Source: Tamlana flava (GTDB lineage: Bacteria > Bacteroidota > Bacteroidia > Flavobacteriales > Flavobacteriaceae). From it: a stretch of 64,000 bases of DNA. The first letter of the stretch is position 1, and each line of letters starts with the position of its first letter. The stretch spans positions 62,001 to 126,000 of the forward strand of contig NZ_JBGGTX010000005.1 of assembly GCF_041287255.1 (NCBI RefSeq), in the 5' to 3' direction. The position numbers and the translations under genes were made by a program. Shown here in pieces: positions 9,934 through 19,965 of this stretch. The notes beneath the pieces were generated by a model that saw nothing but the letters and a program-made list of their open reading frames with translations, did not search any database and was not told the origin of the DNA.

Positions 9934-11688
9934 ATGAGAAATTATGTTATTCTCATGCTTACAATTATTCTGTTAAGTAGTTGTGCAAAGAAAAAGGAGG
10001 AAAAGATTATAGATGAAAAGTCTTTTCCTAAAAAACAATGGTGGAAGGAAGCTGTTGTTTACCAAATTTATCCAAGATCGTTTAAAGATTCCAATGGCGA
10101 TGGTATTGGTGATATAAAAGGAATTATTTCAGAGCTTGACTATATTAAAAAATTAGGAGTCGATGTGGTTTGGTTGAGTCCGCATTTTGATTCCCCCAAT
10201 GCTGATAATGGTTATGATATTAGGGATTATCGAAAAGTAATGGAAGAATTTGGGACTATGGAGGATTTTGACCACATGTTGGCCGGTTTGAAGGAGCGTG
10301 GTATAAAGCTCATCATAGATTTAGTTGTTAATCACTCAAGTGACGAGCATGAGTGGTTTAAGCAAAGCATGTCTTCAAAAGACAATCCTTATCGTGATTA
10401 TTACATTTGGAAACCTGGAAAAAATGGAAAAGAGCCAAATAATTGGCCGTCATTTTTTGGAGGGTCAGCTTGGGAGCAGGCAGGGCCTGATGGTGAATAT
10501 TACTTGCATTATTTTGCAAAAAAGCAACCAGATTTAAATTGGGAAAATCCAAAATTAAGAGAAGAAGTTTATGATTTGATGCGTTTTTGGTTAGATAAAG
10601 GGGTTGATGGATTCCGTATGGATGTCATAGCTTTAATATCTAAACGTCAGGAATTTAAAGATATGGATTCTATTGGGCTAAAACACCCTGAATTCACCTA
10701 TGCTTATGGTCCTAGACTTCATGAGTTTCTCAAGGAAATGAATAAAGAAGTGCTCTCTAAGTATGACGTTATGACTGTTGGTGAAGCGTTTGGGGGGACA
10801 CCAGAAATGACTATGGAATTAACCGATGAGCGCAATGAAGAAATTGACTTAGCATTTTGGTTTGATGCCGTTAGGATTGGACGTGATAACTGGTACCAAA
10901 ACGAATGGACCTTACCTCAATTTAAAAAGTTGGTTAATGAGCAAAGCACTGTGAATTATTTTAATTGGCCAACGTTTTTTCTAACAAACCACGATAACCC
11001 AAGAACTGTAAGTAAATTTGGTGACGATTCCCCAGAATTTAGAATGGCCTCTGCTAAGTTACTCGCCATGTTATTGCTTACCCAAAGAGGCACTCCATTT
11101 TTATATCAGGGGGATGAGATAGGTATGACCAATTATCCATTTACATCATTTGAGCAGTTTGATGACGTGGAAATAAAGGGTAATTACCCCAAAGTAATAG
11201 CTAATGGTATAAGTCCAGAAACTTATTTAGAGGAGCTAAATGAGTCAGGAAGAGACCATGCGCGTACACCAATGCAATGGTCTCCTGAAGACCAAGCTGG
11301 TTTTACCTCGATCGATAAACCTTGGCTTGCAGTTAATCCTAATTACACAGAAATCAATGTTAAGGATAATTTAGAAGATTCTAACTCCATCTTTCATTTC
11401 TATCGCAAATTGCTTGATATCCGCAGAGGGAATCGTGATTTGATATATGGAGATTATGAAGACATTGCACGACAACATCCAGAAATATTTGCCTATACCA
11501 GATCTGGAAAAGATGACACCTACTTAGTTGTGTTAAATATGTCTGGAAAAGAAGTTCCTTTCAAATTAGATTCAAAATTCAAAAATTATAAGTTAATTCT
11601 TGGAAACTTACCCATATATGGCCAGAAAATCGATACTGAAACGCTGGAATTAAATCCGTGGGAAGCTAGACTTTATCATAGTAAATAA
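9934..11688 (+). CDS. GH13 alpha-glucosidase lipoprotein
   Basis: This 584-residue GH13 paralog has lipobox Cys17 (LLSSC). Catalytic residues are Asp230 (GFRMDV), Glu284 (VGEAFG) and Asp354 (NHDNPR), with region I DLVVNH before them. The VVYQIYPRSF, NGDGIGDIKG and HARTPMQW motifs are characteristic of oligo-1,6-glucosidase/alpha-glucosidase (GH13_31/23-like) enzymes. It should release glucose from the non-reducing end of short alpha-glucans in the periplasm. It is one of three lipoprotein GH13 enzymes in this operon, next to a GH97 enzyme, which suggests different linkages or chain lengths are covered. The exact specificity cannot be read from the sequence. Confidence 0.93.
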   Translation: MRNYVILMLTIILLSSCAKKKEEKIIDEKSFPKKQWWKEAVVYQIYPRSFKDSNGDGIGDIKGIISELDYIKKLGVDVVWLSPHFDSPNADNGYDIRDYRKVMEEFGTMEDFDHMLAGLKERGIKLIIDLVVNHSSDEHEWFKQSMSSKDNPYRDYYIWKPGKNGKEPNNWPSFFGGSAWEQAGPDGEYYLHYFAKKQPDLNWENPKLREEVYDLMRFWLDKGVDGFRMDVIALISKRQEFKDMDSIGLKHPEFTYAYGPRLHEFLKEMNKEVLSKYDVMTVGEAFGGTPEMTMELTDERNEEIDLAFWFDAVRIGRDNWYQNEWTLPQFKKLVNEQSTVNYFNWPTFFLTNHDNPRTVSKFGDDSPEFRMASAKLLAMLLLTQRGTPFLYQGDEIGMTNYPFTSFEQFDDVEIKGNYPKVIANGISPETYLEELNESGRDHARTPMQWSPEDQAGFTSIDKPWLAVNPNYTEINVKDNLEDSNSIFHFYRKLLDIRRGNRDLIYGDYEDIARQHPEIFAYTRSGKDDTYLVVLNMSGKEVPFKLDSKFKNYKLILGNLPIYGQKIDTETLELNPWEARLYHSK

Positions 11689-11696
11689 TAAATATC

Positions 11697-13826
11697 ATGA
11701 AGAATTTAAAAGTATTTAGTGTCATAGTTGTAATAGCATTCTTTACAATAGCATGTAAACAGGCTGAAACAAACTTCGTGGTTGATTCACCAGACACCGA
11801 CATTACGATAGAGTTTGCGTTGGCTGCCAGTGGGCGACCTTATTACGTAGTGAAGTACAAAAGTAAAACGGTTATCGACACTTCGTATATGAGTTTTGAT
11901 TTTAAGGATATACCTTCACTAAAAGATAATTTTAAAGTTATCACTTCTACAACTGGAACAGTTGATGAAACATGGCCAATGCCTTGGGGTGAGCAACTGG
12001 AAGTTAGGAATAATTACAACGAATTAACGGTGAATTTAGAAGAACAGTCAGAATCAAAAAGGCTTTTAAATGTTCATTTTAAAGTATATAATGACGGTAT
12101 TGGTTTTCGTTATGAATTTCCGGAACAACCAAATTTAAAGGAGGTTTTAATTACCGATGAAAACACACAATTCAACCTTACGGGAGACCATAAAGTTTGG
12201 TGGATTCCTGGTGATTGGGATATTTATGAGCATGTGTATAATGACACAAAGTTTTCTGAGATTGATGCTATTTCAAAACAAAATCACCCAAATTTGAGTG
12301 CTACTTACATTCCTGAAAATGCAGTAAATACGCCGGTTACCATGAAAACGGATGATGGATTGTATTTGAGTTTTCATGAAGCTGACTTAACCAATTATGC
12401 AGGCATGACCTTAAAAGTTGACAATGAAAACTTAAATATGGTTAGCGAATTGGTAGGGTCTGAACGATTGGGAGGAAAAGCGAAACTAACAGTACCTTTT
12501 GATACTCCATGGAGAACAATTCAAATTGCTGAAAAAGCTGGAGGTTTAATAGAATCCAAACTCATTTTAAATCTTAACGACTCAAACGAAATTGGGGATG
12601 TGGGTTACTTTACGCCAATGAAATATGTTGGTATTTGGTGGGAAATGCACATTGGTAAATCCACTTGGGATTTGGAAGGTAGCCAAGACATGAACACCTT
12701 TACAACGGGAAAAGTGGGCACATCCAGGCATGGTGCAAATACAGAAAACGCCAAAAAATATATCGATTTTGCTTCCCAAAATGGCATTAAGGGGCTTTTG
12801 GTAGAAGGCTGGAATACAGGTTGGGACAAATGGATAAACAATGAGAGGGAAGGCATATTTGATTTCATGACCCCTTATCCAGATTATGATTTTGATGAAG
12901 TTAGGGATTATGCAAAAGAAAAGGGGGTGGAAATCATAATGCACCACGAAACATCGGCAGCACCACTTACCTATGAAAAACAGATGGATGTGGCATATGA
13001 TTTTATGAAACAAAACGGCATAAATTCGGTAAAAACGGGATATGTTGGTAAAATCATACCTCAAGGGGAATACCATCATGGACAATGGATGGTAAACCAT
13101 TATCATAAAGTTTTGGTAGAAACTGCCAAAAAGAAAATTGCAGTAAATGCACACGAGCCTATTAAAGCTACAGGAAAGCGAAGAACCTATCCCAATGCCA
13201 TTGCTAGGGAAGGACTAAGAGGTCAGGAGTTCAATGCTTGGGCTAGTGATGGTGGCAATCCTCCAAGTCATCTGCCAACAGTTGCATTTACAAGAATGCT
13301 TTCAGGTCCCATCGATTATACACCTGGTGTTTTCAATATTAAGTTTGATGAGTACAAGAAAGACAATCAAGTTAATACTACATTGGCTCATCAGTTGGCA
13401 CTTTATGTAGTTATTTACAGCCCTATTCAAATGGCTTGCGATTTACCTGATCATTATATGATTGATGGAAAAATTCATCCGGCATTTCAATTCATAACTG
13501 ATGTGGGGGTAGATTGGCAACAAACAAAAGTATTAAATGGTGAAGTTGGGGATTTTGTAACCATAGCAAGGCATGAAAAAGAAACAGGAAATTGGTTTGT
13601 AGGAGGCATTACTGATGAAAATGATAGAACGGTATCTTTGGGTTTTGATTTTCTAGATGAGGGCAAGACTTACGAAGCAATCATTTACAAAGATGCACCA
13701 GATGCCCATTGGAACGATAATCCCGAAGCGTACGAAATTGAAAAGCTTGAATTGAAAAAAGATTCGACTTTAGATATAAAACTAGCTCCTGGGGGAGGGT
13801 TTGCTATGAGTATTTTTCAAAAATGA
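11697..13826 (+). CDS. GH97 alpha-glucosidase, SusB type (inverting)
   Basis: A 709-residue GH97 enzyme with lipobox Cys20 (FTIAC). The inverting SusB subgroup is indicated by three glutamates: Glu418 (MHHETSAA), Glu487 (NAHEPI) and Glu511 (RGQEFN). Their spacings (69 and 24) equal those of Bacteroides thetaiotaomicron SusB E439, E508 and E532 as I recall them. SusB hydrolyses alpha-1,4, 1,6, 1,3 and 1,2 glucosides and is calcium dependent. The gene starts 8 bp after a GH13 gene and precedes an MFS transporter, so its product glucose is probably imported by that transporter. A second GH97 gene lies at the right end of the window. Confidence 0.95.
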   Translation: MKNLKVFSVIVVIAFFTIACKQAETNFVVDSPDTDITIEFALAASGRPYYVVKYKSKTVIDTSYMSFDFKDIPSLKDNFKVITSTTGTVDETWPMPWGEQLEVRNNYNELTVNLEEQSESKRLLNVHFKVYNDGIGFRYEFPEQPNLKEVLITDENTQFNLTGDHKVWWIPGDWDIYEHVYNDTKFSEIDAISKQNHPNLSATYIPENAVNTPVTMKTDDGLYLSFHEADLTNYAGMTLKVDNENLNMVSELVGSERLGGKAKLTVPFDTPWRTIQIAEKAGGLIESKLILNLNDSNEIGDVGYFTPMKYVGIWWEMHIGKSTWDLEGSQDMNTFTTGKVGTSRHGANTENAKKYIDFASQNGIKGLLVEGWNTGWDKWINNEREGIFDFMTPYPDYDFDEVRDYAKEKGVEIIMHHETSAAPLTYEKQMDVAYDFMKQNGINSVKTGYVGKIIPQGEYHHGQWMVNHYHKVLVETAKKKIAVNAHEPIKATGKRRTYPNAIAREGLRGQEFNAWASDGGNPPSHLPTVAFTRMLSGPIDYTPGVFNIKFDEYKKDNQVNTTLAHQLALYVVIYSPIQMACDLPDHYMIDGKIHPAFQFITDVGVDWQQTKVLNGEVGDFVTIARHEKETGNWFVGGITDENDRTVSLGFDFLDEGKTYEAIIYKDAPDAHWNDNPEAYEIEKLELKKDSTLDIKLAPGGGFAMSIFQK

Positions 13827-13865
13827 ATCTAAACCAACTAACCACCACTAACTAAATTAATAAGC

Positions 13866-15221
13866 ATGAAACTAGCTAAACCAACATTATCCTTTTGGCA
13901 AATCTTCAACATGAATGTAGGCTTTCTTGGAATTCAATTCAGTTTTGGATTGCAACAAACCGCAGTTAATCCTATCTTTTCTTTTTTAGGTGCACATCAC
14001 GATGAATTGCCCCTATTGAACTTGGCTGGACCAGTAACGGGCTTAATTATTCAGCCCATAATAGGTGCTATTTCGGATAAAACATGGTCGCCACGTTGGG
14101 GTAGGCGTAAACCATTCTTTTTAATTGGAGCGATAATAGGCAGTTTATGTTTATTTGCTTTTCCTTTTAGTCCAACGCTGTGGTTTGCAGTAGGTTTATT
14201 GTGGATTTTAGATGTGGGTAATAATATGGCCATGGAGCCCTATCGGGCATTTGTTGGAGATAAACTACCAAATAAGCAGTTAAGTTTTGGTTACCAAATG
14301 CAAAGTTTATTTGTTGGTGCGGGTATAGTATTGGCCAATGCTTCTATTTTTATTTTTCAAGATTGGTTTGGTGGGGCAGAAGAAGTTGTAGAAGCAACTC
14401 AGAGTATTCCTAAGTGGCTGTATTATTCATTTTTTATTGGTGCTATATTATCTGTTTCAACCATTCTTTGGTCGGTTTTAAAAACACCGGAAATTCCACC
14501 TTCAGATGAAGAATTTGAAGAAATTAAAAAGCACAACGCTTTACCAATGTCCGAACGGATAAAAACACCGTTTATTGAAATTGTTGAGGCCATTAAAGAT
14601 ATGCCAAAGCTCATGTGGAAATTGGCCGCTGTTTATTTGTTCCAATGGTATGCATTGTTTGTCTATTGGCAATTTATAGCACCCATGTTTAGGGAAAGTA
14701 TGGGTTTTAATGCCTCCGAAGCCTTAAGTCAAGCGGCTAAAATGAATACCACATATAATATTTCTACTGTTGTTTTTGCAATGGCTTTGGTGCCTTTGGC
14801 TTTAAAATTTGGAGGTAAAAAAGTGTACGTATTCAGTTTGTTTTTTACAGGTATTGCTATGTTAAGCATACCATACATTCAAGATCCGCTTTTAGTTATT
14901 TTACCGATGATTTTGTTCGGTATTGGATGGGCCGCAATGATGGGGATTCCATATTCCATGGTTTCTAAAGTAGTGACCCATGAAAGACGAGGTGTTTATA
15001 TGGGAATTTTAAATATGATGATTGTTATTCCAATGGGCATCCAAACATTGACTTTTGGTCCAATTGTTAAAAACCTATTGGATGACAGTGCGGTTAATGC
15101 TATAATATTTGGCGGGGTCTTTTTTATTATTGCCGGTGTTTTGGCTTTGCGCATAAAACAACCAATATCTGATGACACCGATGATGATACAACTGCATTT
15201 GCAGCTGGAGGAGGTCATTAA
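13866..15221 (+). CDS. MFS sugar transporter, SLC45/GPH-like
   Basis: A 451-residue protein with about 12 hydrophobic segments. The N-terminal FWQIFNMNVGFLGIQFSFGL and the loop DKTWSPRWGRRKPF (the conserved D-x-x-GRRKP motif) are typical of SLC45-like sucrose/maltose:proton symporters. A paralog with the same opening and loop lies at 58310-59671 in the maltose phosphorylase cluster. It probably moves glucose, a disaccharide or trehalose across the inner membrane for the downstream cytoplasmic trehalase. It is 39 bp after the GH97 gene, the largest gap so far in the operon. Confidence 0.9.
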   Translation: MKLAKPTLSFWQIFNMNVGFLGIQFSFGLQQTAVNPIFSFLGAHHDELPLLNLAGPVTGLIIQPIIGAISDKTWSPRWGRRKPFFLIGAIIGSLCLFAFPFSPTLWFAVGLLWILDVGNNMAMEPYRAFVGDKLPNKQLSFGYQMQSLFVGAGIVLANASIFIFQDWFGGAEEVVEATQSIPKWLYYSFFIGAILSVSTILWSVLKTPEIPPSDEEFEEIKKHNALPMSERIKTPFIEIVEAIKDMPKLMWKLAAVYLFQWYALFVYWQFIAPMFRESMGFNASEALSQAAKMNTTYNISTVVFAMALVPLALKFGGKKVYVFSLFFTGIAMLSIPYIQDPLLVILPMILFGIGWAAMMGIPYSMVSKVVTHERRGVYMGILNMMIVIPMGIQTLTFGPIVKNLLDDSAVNAIIFGGVFFIIAGVLALRIKQPISDDTDDDTTAFAAGGGH

Positions 15222-15236
15222 CTAAAATCTAAGTGA

Positions 15237-16469
15237 ATGAAAAATTTAGGAATTAAAATATCAATATTTCTTAACTATTTTGTGTTTGCTATTTTATTGA
15301 ATAGTGTTGGAATTGTCATTGAAAAATCGATTGATGTATACAAAGTAACCGAATCTCAAGCCTCTTTACTTGAAGCCTTTAAAGATTTGCCAATTGCTAT
15401 TGTTTCTTTTATTGTGGCTTCATTTTTACCGCGTTTTGGTTACAAAAAGGCTATGCTTGTGGCCCTTGGGATTGTATTTTTTGGTTGCTTGCAAATGATT
15501 TTTGGTAATTCATTTTTCTACACTAAAGTCTTGTTTTTAAGTATTGGTGTTAGTTTCGCTTTAATTAAATTGTCTGTGTATTCACTTATTGGGATTTTAA
15601 CAGACTCTAAAAAAGAACATGCTTCACTAATGAGTTCTATTGAAGGCTTTTTTATGGTTGGTATTGCACTTGCCTATTTTTTGTTTCCTGCCTTTTATTC
15701 TGAAGATGAAAATTCATGGCTAAACGTATATTATTTATTATGTGGATTGATAGCCATTTCTTTTTTGTTCCTGTTGTTTTCTAAAGTTGAATATGAAGTC
15801 GAGGCCATTGGATCCAATTTAAAGGATGATTTAAAAGAATCGGTTAAGTTAATGGTTGTTCCTTTAGTTCTTGTGTTTATTGTTTCTGCCTTTTTGTTTG
15901 TTATGATTGAACAAGGCATTATGTCTTGGTTGCCAACATTTAATAAAAAGATATTCAAATTCAGTTCGGTGCTCAGTGTACAAATGGCCAGTATATTGGC
16001 ACTTACCTTGGCATTGGGGAGATTTGTTGCCGGGTTTTTAACAAAATATATCAATTGGGTTATTTTGGTGATTATTTGTGTCGTAATTTCAGGAAGTATC
16101 TTAGTGTACATCTTACCACAATTACAGGGTGAAGTAGCCACAATCGGTGAAATTGAAAGTTTGTCTCAAGTGCCATCCTTAGGTTTTATTCTACCTTTAA
16201 TAGGCTTATTTATTGCACCGATTTATCCGCTTTTAAATTCGACGGTTTTAAGCTCGCTTCCAAAAAGTTTGCACTCGCCAATGTCTGGTTTGATTATTAT
16301 TTTTTCTGCATTGGGCGGAACCATAGGGTCTAGAATTGTAGGCGAACTTTTTGAGAGTGTTGGAGGTGCCAGTGCGTTTTATTTTCTGTTGATACCCATG
16401 GGCCTACTTATAGTTTTTGTTTTACTTATTGATAGGATGTCCAAAAGGGAAGTAATTGCTGAACCATGA
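15237..16469 (+). CDS. MFS transporter
   Basis: A 410-residue, very hydrophobic protein with about 12 predicted membrane segments and an MFS-like loop after segment 2 (PRFGYKKAMLVALG). It is not closely similar to the preceding SLC45-like transporter; the pattern resembles the FucP/NarK side of the superfamily. The substrate is unknown, but its stop overlaps the trehalase start by 4 bp (ATGA). Translational coupling to a cytoplasmic trehalase makes trehalose or a related disaccharide the simplest guess. Confidence 0.85.
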   Translation: MKNLGIKISIFLNYFVFAILLNSVGIVIEKSIDVYKVTESQASLLEAFKDLPIAIVSFIVASFLPRFGYKKAMLVALGIVFFGCLQMIFGNSFFYTKVLFLSIGVSFALIKLSVYSLIGILTDSKKEHASLMSSIEGFFMVGIALAYFLFPAFYSEDENSWLNVYYLLCGLIAISFLFLLFSKVEYEVEAIGSNLKDDLKESVKLMVVPLVLVFIVSAFLFVMIEQGIMSWLPTFNKKIFKFSSVLSVQMASILALTLALGRFVAGFLTKYINWVILVIICVVISGSILVYILPQLQGEVATIGEIESLSQVPSLGFILPLIGLFIAPIYPLLNSTVLSSLPKSLHSPMSGLIIIFSALGGTIGSRIVGELFESVGGASAFYFLLIPMGLLIVFVLLIDRMSKREVIAEP

Positions 16470-18331
16470 TTTTTAAACTAAACATACAGGATACGCTAAA
16501 CAAGCTATTGCAGCAGGAAGATACTGATGGTGATAAAAAAATCACCATTGACGACAAAGGTTCAAGAGCATTTCAGTTAGTTTCGGATAAAGGTGAAAAA
16601 TATGTAGTTAGGGGCACATACCATCTTTCAAATTTGTTGCAGGAATTGATTATTGCAAAAAATGAAGGAAATACAACTGCAAAAATTCCATTGGCCAAAA
16701 TTGAAGAACCCCCGGTAACCCGTATTTCGCGAATGATTCGAGACTATTATTGGAATGGTTTAACAAGAAGAATGGATGAAACAGGTATAAAAAGCCTTAT
16801 TTCAGACACTAAAAACGAGACCTTAACCGCAGATAAATTGCCAATTTATATTCCGTTTAATGATGATTTGGCGCTAACGTATTATAAGAACTTAGAAACT
16901 AAACTTCCGATAAGAGCATGTAAATTACCCAATGAAATTACACCAAAATATGTCAAATCTATAAATGCTGAACCAGGAATATTGACCCTTAAATTGGAAA
17001 AAAATGACGATGAGGTTAAAGGTGTTCCTTTTGTTGTACCAGGGGGAAGATTTAATGAAATGTATGGCTGGGACAGCTATTTTGAGGCCATAGGCTTAAT
17101 GCTGGATGGTAAGGTTGATTTAGCTAAAGCCATGGCCGATAATTTTCAGTATGAAATTAATCATTATGGAAAAATTTTAAACGCCAATAGATCGTATTAC
17201 CTAACAAGAACACAGCCGCCTTTTTATACAAGTCTTATTCGAGAAGTTTTCCAAATTACTAAAGACAGGGATTGGTTGTCCAGCCATCTAAAAATAGCCG
17301 TCAAGGAATATGAATCTGTTTGGATGGTTAAGAACAAACGTCTTACAGATAATGGGTTAAATAGATATCTAGCGGAAGGGTTGGGGATGCCACCGGAGGC
17401 CGAAGAGGGCCATTATGATGCTATTTTAAAACCATTCGCAGCTCAAGCAAGTTGTTCAATTCAAGAATATATTGAAAAGTATCAGAACAGCGAAATCCAA
17501 AATGATTTTTTGGACACCTATTTTCTTCACGATAGAACGGTAAGGGAGTCTGGGCATGACACTTCATATAGAATTGAAGGCAACTGTGCCGATTTAAACT
17601 TGGTAGAACTTAATGTACTGTTGTATAAATATGAACTGGATTTTGCCGAACTTACAGAAGAGATTTTTGAAGACCATTTTGAAATTAATTCTAAAACCTA
17701 CACAAGCAAATATTGGAAAGAGAAAGCCAATAAACGAAAAACATTGATTAACACCCTCTGTTGGAACGATGAACTAGGTTTATATGTCGATTATAATCAT
17801 GTTACAAAAAAGCAATCTGAATTTATTTCTGCAACAACATTCACTCCCTTATGGTGTGGTATAGCAAGTAAAGAACAAGCAAAAAAGCTGGTAGAAAATG
17901 CCTTGCCCCTTTTAAAGGAAAAGGGCGGAATAGCAGGAAGCACAGAAGAAAGTAGAGGAGGTATTAATGAATCAAGGCCTCACAGGCAGTGGGATTACCC
18001 AAATGGATGGGCGCCGCATCAAATGATGATTTGGAAAGGGTTAGTAAGCTATGGATTCGTAAAAGAAGGTCAAGAACTAATTTACCGATGGTTGTATATG
18101 ATTACAAAAAATGCTGTAGACTACAATGGAACTATCCCCGAAAAATACGATGTTGTGGAAGCTACCCATAAAGTATTTTCAGAGTATGGTAATGTAGGTA
18201 CCGATTTTGAGTATATGTCTCAAGAAGGATTTGGCTGGATGAATGCTTCATATCAGTATGGTTTGTCACTTTTGAAAAAGGAATATCTTGTTAGGCTGAA
18301 TGGCCTAATTGGGCCAGAACAAATCTTTTAA
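16466..18331 (+). CDS. GH37 trehalase with neutral-trehalase Ca-binding N-terminus
   Basis: A 621-residue trehalase, which hydrolyses trehalose to two glucose. Both family signatures are present: PGGRFNEMYGWDSY (192-205) and QWDYPNGWAP (508-517). Likely catalytic residues are Asp365 (ESGHDTSYR) and Glu559 (PEKYDV). There is no signal peptide, so it is cytoplasmic, unlike the lipoprotein glucosidases around it. Residues 1-75 carry a segment like the calcium-binding domain of fungal neutral trehalases, with an EF-hand-like loop DTDGDKKITIDD (19-30), then RGTYHLSNLLQELIIAK. The E. coli enzymes TreA and TreF lack this domain as far as I know. Its start overlaps the upstream MFS stop by 4 bp. Confidence 0.95.
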   Translation: MIFKLNIQDTLNKLLQQEDTDGDKKITIDDKGSRAFQLVSDKGEKYVVRGTYHLSNLLQELIIAKNEGNTTAKIPLAKIEEPPVTRISRMIRDYYWNGLTRRMDETGIKSLISDTKNETLTADKLPIYIPFNDDLALTYYKNLETKLPIRACKLPNEITPKYVKSINAEPGILTLKLEKNDDEVKGVPFVVPGGRFNEMYGWDSYFEAIGLMLDGKVDLAKAMADNFQYEINHYGKILNANRSYYLTRTQPPFYTSLIREVFQITKDRDWLSSHLKIAVKEYESVWMVKNKRLTDNGLNRYLAEGLGMPPEAEEGHYDAILKPFAAQASCSIQEYIEKYQNSEIQNDFLDTYFLHDRTVRESGHDTSYRIEGNCADLNLVELNVLLYKYELDFAELTEEIFEDHFEINSKTYTSKYWKEKANKRKTLINTLCWNDELGLYVDYNHVTKKQSEFISATTFTPLWCGIASKEQAKKLVENALPLLKEKGGIAGSTEESRGGINESRPHRQWDYPNGWAPHQMMIWKGLVSYGFVKEGQELIYRWLYMITKNAVDYNGTIPEKYDVVEATHKVFSEYGNVGTDFEYMSQEGFGWMNASYQYGLSLLKKEYLVRLNGLIGPEQIF

Positions 18332-18442
18332 TTTATGGGTTCGCTAAAGCTTTTACTATCTAAATCTCATTATTTTTCAGTGGTGTGGTTATCCTATTTT
18401 TATAATGTCTTGATTGGCACTTATCTTTTTAAACTATATATT

Positions 18443-19816
18443 ATGAAGCATTTTGTTTTAATTCTTTCCCTGTCCATTATCTTATTTGGATGTAAAAACA
18501 CATCAGATAAAACGGAGGTTGTATCTGAGGCTAATTCAGTTTCTTCTGAGGATACATTTCCTCAAAAGCTTAATGGTTCAACAATCTATGAAGTGAATAT
18601 TCGTCAATTTACACCTGAGGGTACATTTAATGCATTCGCAGAGCATTTGCCAAGATTGAAGGAACTGGGTGTTGAGGTGCTTTGGCTTATGCCTATTCAC
18701 CCCATTAGTGAAACCAATAGAAAGGGAACATTGGGCAGCTATTATGCGCCCAAAAGCTATACTCAGGTTAATCCTGAATTTGGTACTATTGAGGATTTCA
18801 ATGCATTACTTAAGAAAGCCCATGACATGGGTTTTTATATGATTCTTGATTGGGTGCCAAACCATACAGGACGAGACCATCATTGGGTTACAGAACATCC
18901 AGAATATTATATAAGGGATGAAAATGGTGAAGTAACTTACGAGGCTATGAGCCCAACAGATGTTTGGTGGGACACGGCTTTGCTTGACCACAAAAATCCC
19001 GATACACGTAAAGCGATGATAGGGGCGATGCGCTTTTGGGTAGAGCTGGGTGTTGACGGATTTAGGCTTGACCATGGATGTGGTGATAAAATCCCACTTT
19101 ATCTTTGGGAAGAAGCAAGGGCAGAATTGGACCCCATAAAAGATTTATTTTGGTTGGCTGAATGCGGCCATGAAACATTTATTTTGGATGGGAGTTATGC
19201 CGATGAATTTGAATTCATCATGAGGGAAGTTGTTGAAGGAAAACAAAAGGCAAATGCGCTTTCAGACTGGATTAATAGTGACATGTTTAAATATGGAAGG
19301 ACCGCTCTGCGAATGACCTACACATCTAATCATGATTTAAATTCTTGGAATGGGACTGTTTTTGAACGATTCGGCGAAGGCCACAAGACTTTTGCTGCTT
19401 TTGTGTTCATTTCCTATGGTTTTCCATTGATTCTCGGAGGACAGGAGGTAGGAATGGACAAACGACTTGAATTTTTTGAAAAAGACAGCATTGATTGGTC
19501 TGACCCAAAAAGCCTGCAACCGTTTTATAAATCATTGGTAAGTTTAAAAAAGGATAATCCCGCCATTTGGGCTGGAGATGTGGGAGGATTTCCCATTTCA
19601 ATTGAAGATAATGAGCATGTTGTTGGTTTTATGCGTCAGGTAAAAGGCAATAAAGTAATAGGAATATTTAATCTGTCTCCAGAAAATCAATCTGTTGAAA
19701 TTAATAATCAGAGCGTTTACGGAACATATTCCGACTATTTTTATGGTAAAAATTATACACTGAATAATAAGGCTCTGGAATTAAAACCATTGGAATTTCT
19801 GGTGTTTACAGAATAA
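18443..19816 (+). CDS. GH13 alpha-amylase-family lipoprotein
   Basis: I choose the ATG at 18443, not the upstream in-frame one at 18335, because it gives a standard lipoprotein signal (Cys17, ILFGC); the extra 36 residues upstream look like translated leader. Length is 457 residues. Catalytic residues are Asp210 (GFRLDH), Glu240 (LAECGH) and Asp298 (SNHDLNS), with region I DWVPNH. It is more compact than the other two GH13 lipoproteins and is closer to maltogenic-amylase/cyclomaltodextrinase-like or general alpha-amylase subfamilies (IYEVNIRQFTPEGTF). A periplasmic role on short alpha-glucans is likely. It closes the main + strand run before an operator-bearing gap. Confidence 0.9.
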   Translation: MKHFVLILSLSIILFGCKNTSDKTEVVSEANSVSSEDTFPQKLNGSTIYEVNIRQFTPEGTFNAFAEHLPRLKELGVEVLWLMPIHPISETNRKGTLGSYYAPKSYTQVNPEFGTIEDFNALLKKAHDMGFYMILDWVPNHTGRDHHWVTEHPEYYIRDENGEVTYEAMSPTDVWWDTALLDHKNPDTRKAMIGAMRFWVELGVDGFRLDHGCGDKIPLYLWEEARAELDPIKDLFWLAECGHETFILDGSYADEFEFIMREVVEGKQKANALSDWINSDMFKYGRTALRMTYTSNHDLNSWNGTVFERFGEGHKTFAAFVFISYGFPLILGGQEVGMDKRLEFFEKDSIDWSDPKSLQPFYKSLVSLKKDNPAIWAGDVGGFPISIEDNEHVVGFMRQVKGNKVIGIFNLSPENQSVEINNQSVYGTYSDYFYGKNYTLNNKALELKPLEFLVFTE

Positions 19817-19851
19817 TTGATTTAAGAATAAAGAGATATTTGTGAAATTAT

Positions 19852-19886
19852 CGAAAACGATTTCGGTTAGAAGATTAAACGTTTTC
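19852..19886 (+). promoter_or_regulatory. Putative LacI-family operator pair upstream of the PfkB gene
   Basis: Bases 19852-19865 read CGAAAACGATTTCG, one mismatch from the perfect palindrome CGAAAACGTTTTCG found upstream of the LacI gene at 56954-56967. A second partial copy (AAACGTTTTC) starts at about 19877. The pair lies about 80-110 bp before the TTG start of the PfkB gene, a sensible place for control. The probable regulator is the LacI protein encoded at 57094-58167. This is inference from the shared sequence. Confidence 0.6.
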
Positions 19887-19965
19887 AGTGGGTAAAATTG
19901 AGAAATTCCAATTGTAATCGTAAATTAGCTGAGCCACCTAATAACTAAATAAAATAACTATTATT

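Noticed and set aside
12582..13154. A 190-codon open frame on the - strand
   Set aside because: It is fully antisense to the GH97 catalytic region, and its translation (rich in Cys, His, Ile and Phe) is not protein-like.
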